The position numbers were made by a program, and so were the translations under genes. Under the pieces are notes generated by a model. It was given only the letters and a program-made list of their open reading frames with translations, was not told the origin of the DNA and searched no databases. A stretch of DNA of 64,000 bases from Forficula auricularia (taxonomy: Eukaryota; Arthropoda; Insecta; Dermaptera; Forficulidae), in contig JALMQS010000915.1 of the NCBI GenBank assembly GCA_024734495.1, forward strand, positions 62,001 to 126,000. Direction: 5' to 3'. Of this stretch, positions 60,901-64,000 are shown one piece after another (positions within the stretch are counted from its first letter, which is position 1; each line of letters starts with the position of its first letter).

Positions 60901-63079
60901 TTTCATACTGGGGCTCAATCCACAAAGCAAAATATTTAATGGGAATTTTTTTTATTAAAACAAATAGGCCAGTTAAATTGTGTTTTTACCCGGAAAGTTT
61001 TGGGATAGCTGTAATTTCTTCGACCCTTTGTGTTTTTGTGTGTGCTGAATCCGAATCTGAGGTCTGCTAACAAAATTTCGTGATGGAACATTGTAAAAAT
61101 TCAAAAAATTTCTTTTTTTGGCGGCTTTTTTGCTAATTACTAGAAAAATATCAACTTTTCGTAAATAACCCGTGCCGCAATGAGGTTGAAGTTTTGAAAA
61201 AATGCAATTTTTTGCAAAAAATCGCAGTTTTTCCTTCATAAAATGAAAACCACTCATCATCGAAACTTGATTTCTGTCTAATTCTCTAGGAAATTTTGTT
61301 GACTTGAACGTTTAATTGGACCACTTTTTTGATAAAACTCTTAGATTTATAGATACCATTATCCAATTAAGATGAAACTTTGTTTAAATTGTATGAAATT
61401 TAATCTAGTTTAAAAATGTATAGAGTGGTCTTTGTCGAAAACGTGCTGTTTCATGGGCAAAATGGGAAAAAAATCGAAAAAAGTGCGAGTTTTTGGTATT
61501 TGCGGAGACAGAATAAATATTAAATTAATTAAATTAATCTTATGAAATTCAAAGAGAAATTCAAAGATGTTTTTATAAAGCGAAATTTAAGTACTTAGCG
61601 AGACTACCGTTTTATAAGAACCATTAAGGTGGACCTCAATGGTTCTTATAAAACGTGTTAGTCTCGCTAAGTATTCTCTAAATTTCGCTTTATAAAAACA
61701 TCTTTGAATTTCTCTTTGAATTTCATAAGATTAATTTAATTAATTTGATAATTTTCTATATTTGTATAAATATACTAGAAAAACAAATTTACTTATAATT
61801 TGTTAAAAATTCCGTTGAGTGGATTTGCTCGCGAGTTTACTCCGCGGAATTCTAAATTAAACAGAAAAAATACCCCAATTTTCAACTAGCGCTTGAGCCC
61901 GAACGGTTGGCCGAATAATAAAATTTAAATGATGAAATTTGTAGGAAATTTTATCAACTTTCATTTTGAATAGGAGGTTATTAAGTTGATATTTTTCGAA
62001 TTATAAGCAAAAAACAGCCAAAAAAAATGAAAATTTTTACCTTTTTTTTGCATTTTTTGACAATGTTCCGTCACGAAATTTTGTTAGCAAACCTCAGATT
62101 CAGATTCTGCACACCAAAAAACATAAACGAACAAGAAATCGAACCTACCCCAAAACTTTCCCGCGAGGGACTCTTTAGATAACAATTTAACTGGACTAAA
62201 AAAGAACATAATTCTTGATTAAACATATGAAATATATTTAATTACAGTTAGTTTGCCACGAGGGGTGATCCGCGATTGGAAGTAGGTGTACACCTCTTTG
62301 GAAGTATTTTGGAAGTACTTGGAAATATTTGGAAGTACTTGAAAATATTCGGAAGTACTTGGAATATTTGAAAGTACTTGTAAATATTTGAAAGTACTTG
62401 GAAATATTTGGAAGCGCTTGGGAATATTTGGAATTACTTGTAAATATTTGAAAGTACAAGTGGAAGTAGGTGTATGCATATTAGGTCTCGCGGTTCACCC
62501 CTCGGTTTGCCATAAGAAACGGTTTGTCGTTGCCGTTACACATCCCATGAGCACTGCCCTTTGGGGGGGGGGGGGGGGGCGGCAGACCCCGTAGCTACGC
62601 CTCTGGGTTATACACATAAAATCTTCATTTATTTAATTCAAAATAAAGTTAGATATCACTATCTATCATAAATAGAAAAAATCATCTTACAATTTCATTA
62701 ATCCGGCATGTAATAATATTCGAACAGCATCAGCTGAAATTCCTTCTTGTTGTTGAGAGCCCACCATATAATGCAGGACACACTCCCAACGTTCCAAGGC
62801 ATAGGAATCAAGATAATCATTTGTTTTATGTTTATTGTCAACATCCAATTGAGAAGACATACTCCAAGGTTTTCCTCTAAAATATTAAACAATTGTAAAA
62901 TTATTAAATGGATCAATTTTAATGAGAAATACAAATTTTATATTTACCCTCCTAACAAAGCAATTTTCATATTTTTTTTAAATGTAAAATTTAGACTCCA
63001 GCCAAGGAGACCTCCAGGAATAGAAGCTTCTTGCCAAACTCGTAAATCACTCAAAATTGCCTTGACTTCATTGTGTTCC
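54585..63079 (-). CDS. GTF2H4: General transcription factor IIH subunit 4 (p52), 3' part of gene, six exons
   Basis: p52 (Tfb2 in yeast, Marionette in Drosophila) belongs to the TFIIH core. It anchors and stimulates the XPB ATPase in transcription initiation and nucleotide excision repair. Exons 62948-63079, 62691-62876, 57631-57811, 57367-57450, 55974-56158 and 54585-54969 join in phase to one base plus 384 codons including the stop. Blocks in order: [126 protein letters not shown] and [19 protein letters not shown]. The end [20 protein letters not shown] is the C-terminal region that contacts p8/TTDA in the family. Family length is about 460, so roughly 80 N-terminal residues lie beyond the right edge. 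The intron between 57811 and 62691 carries a Tc1 element and several MITEs. Confidence 0.94.
54970..55973. other. GTF2H4 intron with repeat fragments
   Basis: 55290-55375 holds a hAT-like edge (GGCGTAGTTAGGGAATTTTC) and a G12 run; 55385-55680 is a diverged fragment of the foldback at 46542-47633. A CA microsatellite is at 55040-55050. The rest is AT-rich. Confidence 0.5.
55974..56158 (-). CDS. GTF2H4: GTF2H4 exon, p52 central region
   Basis: 185 bases, acceptor ATATTTTAG, donor GTAAGA. Encodes [38 protein letters not shown] and [12 protein letters not shown]. Confidence 0.94.
56593..56929. mobile_element. MITE with 8-bp target duplication in GTF2H4 intron
   Basis: Inverted ends CATAGAGTAATATAGAGTGG and CCACTCTATATTAGTCTATG, flanked by GGTCACAT (56585-56592, 56930-56937). 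337 bp, no coding region. The 8-bp duplication suggests hAT, but the ends are not the usual CAGGG type. Confidence 0.82.
57367..57450 (-). CDS. GTF2H4: GTF2H4 exon
   Basis: 84 bases, phase 0 at both ends, acceptor TTTTTTTTAG, donor GTATGT. Encodes [20 protein letters not shown] and FGLVYQRK. Confidence 0.94.
57631..57811 (-). CDS. GTF2H4: GTF2H4 exon
   Basis: 181 bases, acceptor TTTAACAG, donor GTATGT. Encodes [40 protein letters not shown] and [14 protein letters not shown]. Confidence 0.94.
58120..58519. mobile_element. hAT-type MITE nested in the SINE
   Basis: Ends CAGGGTTCTCAAAC and GGAGACCCTG, flanked by CCCTAAGG (58112-58119, 58520-58527). It contains the mini-Helitron at 58204-58309. 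Confidence 0.85.
58204..58309 (-). mobile_element. 106-bp miniature Helitron
   Basis: In minus orientation it starts TCTATATATATAAAATTAAGG and ends GGCGGGCCTTGCAGCTAG, inserted between A and T. It keeps only the two termini of the larger copy at 9370-10887. The hairpin GGGCCGCCGAAGGCGGGCC lies next to the 3' end. Confidence 0.85.
58880..60523 (+). mobile_element. Tc1-like DNA transposon, full length
   Basis: Starts CACTCGGGAGCAGCTAAATC and ends in its reverse complement GATTTAGCTGCTCCCGAGTG, with TA on both sides (58878-58879, 60524-60525). Terminal inverted repeats are about 175 bp (58880-59054 and 60349-60523), differing at a few positions. The transposase gene (59215-60170) is broken by one frameshift. 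Confidence 0.92.
59215..60170 (+). pseudogene. Tc1 transposase (DD34E) with a frameshift
   Basis: The first frame (59215-59859) has an N-terminal helix-turn-helix pair ([36 protein letters not shown]) and the first catalytic Asp in [11 protein letters not shown], then [10 protein letters not shown]. The reading frame shifts near 59840-59855. The second frame continues [18 protein letters not shown], the second Asp in [13 protein letters not shown], and the Glu in [19 protein letters not shown]. 34 residues separate the last two catalytic residues. Both halves are otherwise free of stops, so decay is recent. Confidence 0.93.
60533..60730. mobile_element. Palindromic element, arms about 95 bp
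   Basis: Arms CACAAAGAGAAACAAAGAGG and CCTCTTTGTTTCTCTTTGTG, nearly perfect through GGTTGTCCTCTGCTTGATGC and a TA-rich centre. Directly after the Tc1 element. A single arm is at 32226-32325. Confidence 0.8.
60731..61520. other. Repeat fragments in GTF2H4 intron
   Basis: 60735-60775 contains CTGCTACTCTCGGCAAAA, the reversed start of the Penelope terminal repeat (63123). 60890-60945 has a hAT-like edge (GAGGCGTAGCCAGAAAATTT). 61140-61500 is a diverged arm of the foldback family at 46542-47633. Confidence 0.5.
61521..61746. mobile_element. Palindromic MITE
   Basis: Arms of about 105 bp share AAATTAATCTTATGAAATTC, AAAGATGTTTTTATAAAGCG and AGCGAGACTA; they meet at GTGGACC near 61632. No coding capacity. 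Confidence 0.8.
61747..62258. other. AT-rich intron sequence
   Basis: No recognised element beyond diverged repeat-like sequence near 62080-62160, which partly mirrors 61010-61090 (AATTTTGTTAGCA blocks). Confidence 0.35.
62259..62504. mobile_element. hAT-like MITE of the GGTGAACCGCGA family, copy 3, with minisatellite
   Basis: Ends CGAGGGGTGATCCGCGA and CGCGGTTCACCCCTCG, flanked by GTTTGCCA (62251-62258, 62505-62512). The interior is about nine diverged copies of a roughly 20 bp unit (GGAAGTACTTGGAAATATTT). Confidence 0.9.
62505..62690. other. hAT-like end in intron
   Basis: A G17 run and the block CGTAGCTACGCCTCTGGG (62591) look like one end of a hAT-type MITE. The partner end was not found. 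Confidence 0.4.
62691..62876 (-). CDS. GTF2H4: GTF2H4 exon
   Basis: 186 bases, acceptor AATATTTTAG, donor GTAAGA. Encodes [40 protein letters not shown] and [14 protein letters not shown]. Confidence 0.93.
62948..63079 (-). CDS. GTF2H4: GTF2H4 exon (most 5' exon in window)
   Basis: 132 bases, acceptor TTTGATTTAG, donor GTAAAT. Encodes [20 protein letters not shown] and [16 protein letters not shown]. It starts inside a codon, so at least one more exon lies beyond the right edge. Confidence 0.93.
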
Positions 63080-63335
63080 CTAAATCAAAGAAGAATTGAT
63101 TTTTTTCAATTAAAACATATTTTTTATTAAATTGAAAGTTTTTGCCGAGAGTAGCAGATTTTTCATAAATTTAAGGAGACAATAAAATAGTGTCTTCTGC
63201 TGGAATTATACATTTTTAATTTATTTCTAACGAGACTATAGTTTCGAGAGCTTTTGCCCTCTTCATCAGTCTATTACAATTGATTCACAGTAGGTAAGTT
63301 TTCCATTCATACATTAATTCCCTGTGAATCAATTG

Positions 63336-63384
63336 TAATAGACTGATGAAGAGGGCAAAGCTCTCGAAACTATAGTCTCGTTAT
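63336..63384 (+). ncRNA. Hammerhead ribozyme motif, plus strand
   Basis: CTGATGA (63343-63349), stem II GAG-type arms closing loop GGGCAAAG, GAAAC (63366-63370), stem III C-TATA-G and GTC, with predicted cleavage after 63377. Stem I (TAATAGA with TCGTTA) needs one bulge. The same core is present on minus at about 63227-63276. Confidence 0.7.
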
Positions 63385-63385
63385 A

Positions 63386-63948
63386 TCATCATCATTGAGT
63401 ATACAGTCCTAAGACTGGTTTGAGGCAACAATCCGTCTCCACTCGACTCTGTCCCCCGCCAGCTGTTTGACCTCTCTAAATGTCTGGCATCCCATATCCC
63501 CAATTATTTGGTTGAAATATTCTAATCTGGGTCTTCCCCTTCCCCTTTTCTTTCCCACCTCCCCCTCCAAGATATCATCCCCTAAGCAGTCACCCATGTC
63601 TCAGTGTGTGCCCCATCATCTGACCTCTTCTTTTCTTCAGACTCTTCTACAAGGTTCTTCTTTCTCCGATTCTTCCAAGAACTTCTTCATTTGTAATTTT
63701 ATCCATCCATTTGATATTCATCATTCTTCTGTAGCACCACATTTCGAAAGCCTCTAATCTCTTTCTCTCCGCTTCTCTAATTGTCCAGGTTTCACACCCG
63801 TACATGGCTATGCTCCATACATATGTCTTCAATAGCAACTTCCTGTTTTCTAAGCTGATTGAGGAGGAGCATAGTAGTTTTTGTTTTTAATTAAACCCCA
63901 TTTTTGCTTGGGCAATTCTTGATTTAATTCTTCTCTTAATTTAATTAA
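63386..63948 (-). pseudogene. 5'-truncated non-LTR retrotransposon, endonuclease/RT C-terminal end
   Basis: On minus it encodes, over two frames, LLKTYVWSIAMYGCETWTIR, EAFEMWCYRRMMNIKWMDKI, TNEEVLGRIGERR and later GKKRGRGRPRLEYFNQIIGD. This is the C-terminal tail of a common insect reverse-transcriptase family. A TGA-repeat tail is at 63386. It is flanked by CTCGTTATA (63377-63385, 63949-63957). It differs from the LINE at 26940-28398. Confidence 0.85.
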
Positions 63949-64000
63949 CTCGTTATAAATAAATTAAAAATGTATAATTCCAGCAGAGGACACACTCTTT

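Larger units (their letters stand above)
63123..64000. mobile_element. Penelope-like terminal repeat with hammerheads, interrupted by a LINE
   Basis: Begins ATTAAATTGAAAGTTTTTGCC like 7274 and contains an inverted pair of hammerhead cores (about 63227-63276 minus, 63336-63384 plus) around 63310. After the LINE insertion it continues with AATAAATTAAAAATGTATAA and CCAGCAGAGGACACACTCTT, mirroring 63193-63225, to the window edge. Confidence 0.75.

Noticed and set aside
62219..62479. Two minus-strand frames with repeated YFQ/IFP residues
   Set aside because: They are translations of the ~20 bp minisatellite inside a MITE.
63080..64000. More GTF2H4 coding sequence at the right edge
   Set aside because: This stretch is accounted for by a Penelope terminal repeat and a LINE; no p52 N-terminal block was seen.
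1..64000. Endogenous virus, LTR retrotransposon or rRNA
   Set aside because: No gag, integrase, protease, capsid or rRNA motifs were recognised, and no long direct terminal repeats were found.

Overview
This is a 64 kb stretch of AT-rich eukaryotic nuclear DNA, almost certainly from an insect. The protein genes have short exons with GT/AG introns. The spaces between and inside them are filled with transposable elements of the kinds common in insects: Penelope-like elements, Helitrons, hAT/Harbinger/Tc1-type MITEs, a Tc1 transposon, mariner remnants, non-LTR retrotransposon fragments and tRNA-derived SINEs. I cannot fix the species or order from sequence alone. Gene names rest on recognising conserved protein motifs, not on database searches.

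Four conserved single-copy-type genes lie on the minus strand, in this order along the window: (1) IFT52, intraflagellar transport, only its first four coding exons (4866-8840); its 3' part lies off the left edge. (2) DCP1, mRNA decapping activator, an intact single exon (16313-17572). (3) C1GALT1, core 1 beta-1,3-galactosyltransferase, complete in eight coding exons (22260-45580), 364 codons, with candidate 5' UTR exons further right. (4) GTF2H4/TFIIH p52, six exons (54585-63079), with the 5' end off the right edge. Splice phases match at every junction I joined. The genes have unrelated housekeeping roles (cilium assembly, mRNA decay, O-glycosylation, transcription/repair) and nothing suggests that they work together.

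The rest is repeats, often nested. 1-9 kb: Penelope GIY-YIG fragment and an inverted relative, Helitron, hAT MITEs and a LINE fragment around IFT52. 9.4-10.9 kb: Helitron carrying seven tandem ~116 bp units. 13.7-16.2 kb: repeat family R1, MITEs and a small tandem duplication. 19-30 kb: SINE pairs, LINE 3' ends, mariner N-terminus and a foldback element. 30-41 kb: SINEs, a Helitron helicase remnant, repeat family R2 and a ~480 bp tandem array. 41-49 kb: Penelope-type palindromes with hammerhead ribozyme cores, a degenerate mariner, a 1.1 kb foldback and a Helitron with a recognisable empty site. 49-64 kb: Harbinger-like MITE, R1 copies, a nested SINE/hAT/Helitron trio, a full-length Tc1 element, minisatellite MITE, and a Penelope terminal repeat interrupted by a LINE.

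The most interesting signals are the hammerhead-like ribozyme cores, which occur as inverted pairs in four palindromes. Two pairs keep the full conserved core, one pair keeps the core with a weaker helix, and the others show core-breaking changes. Several insertions can be bounded exactly because an empty paralogous site is present in the same window.
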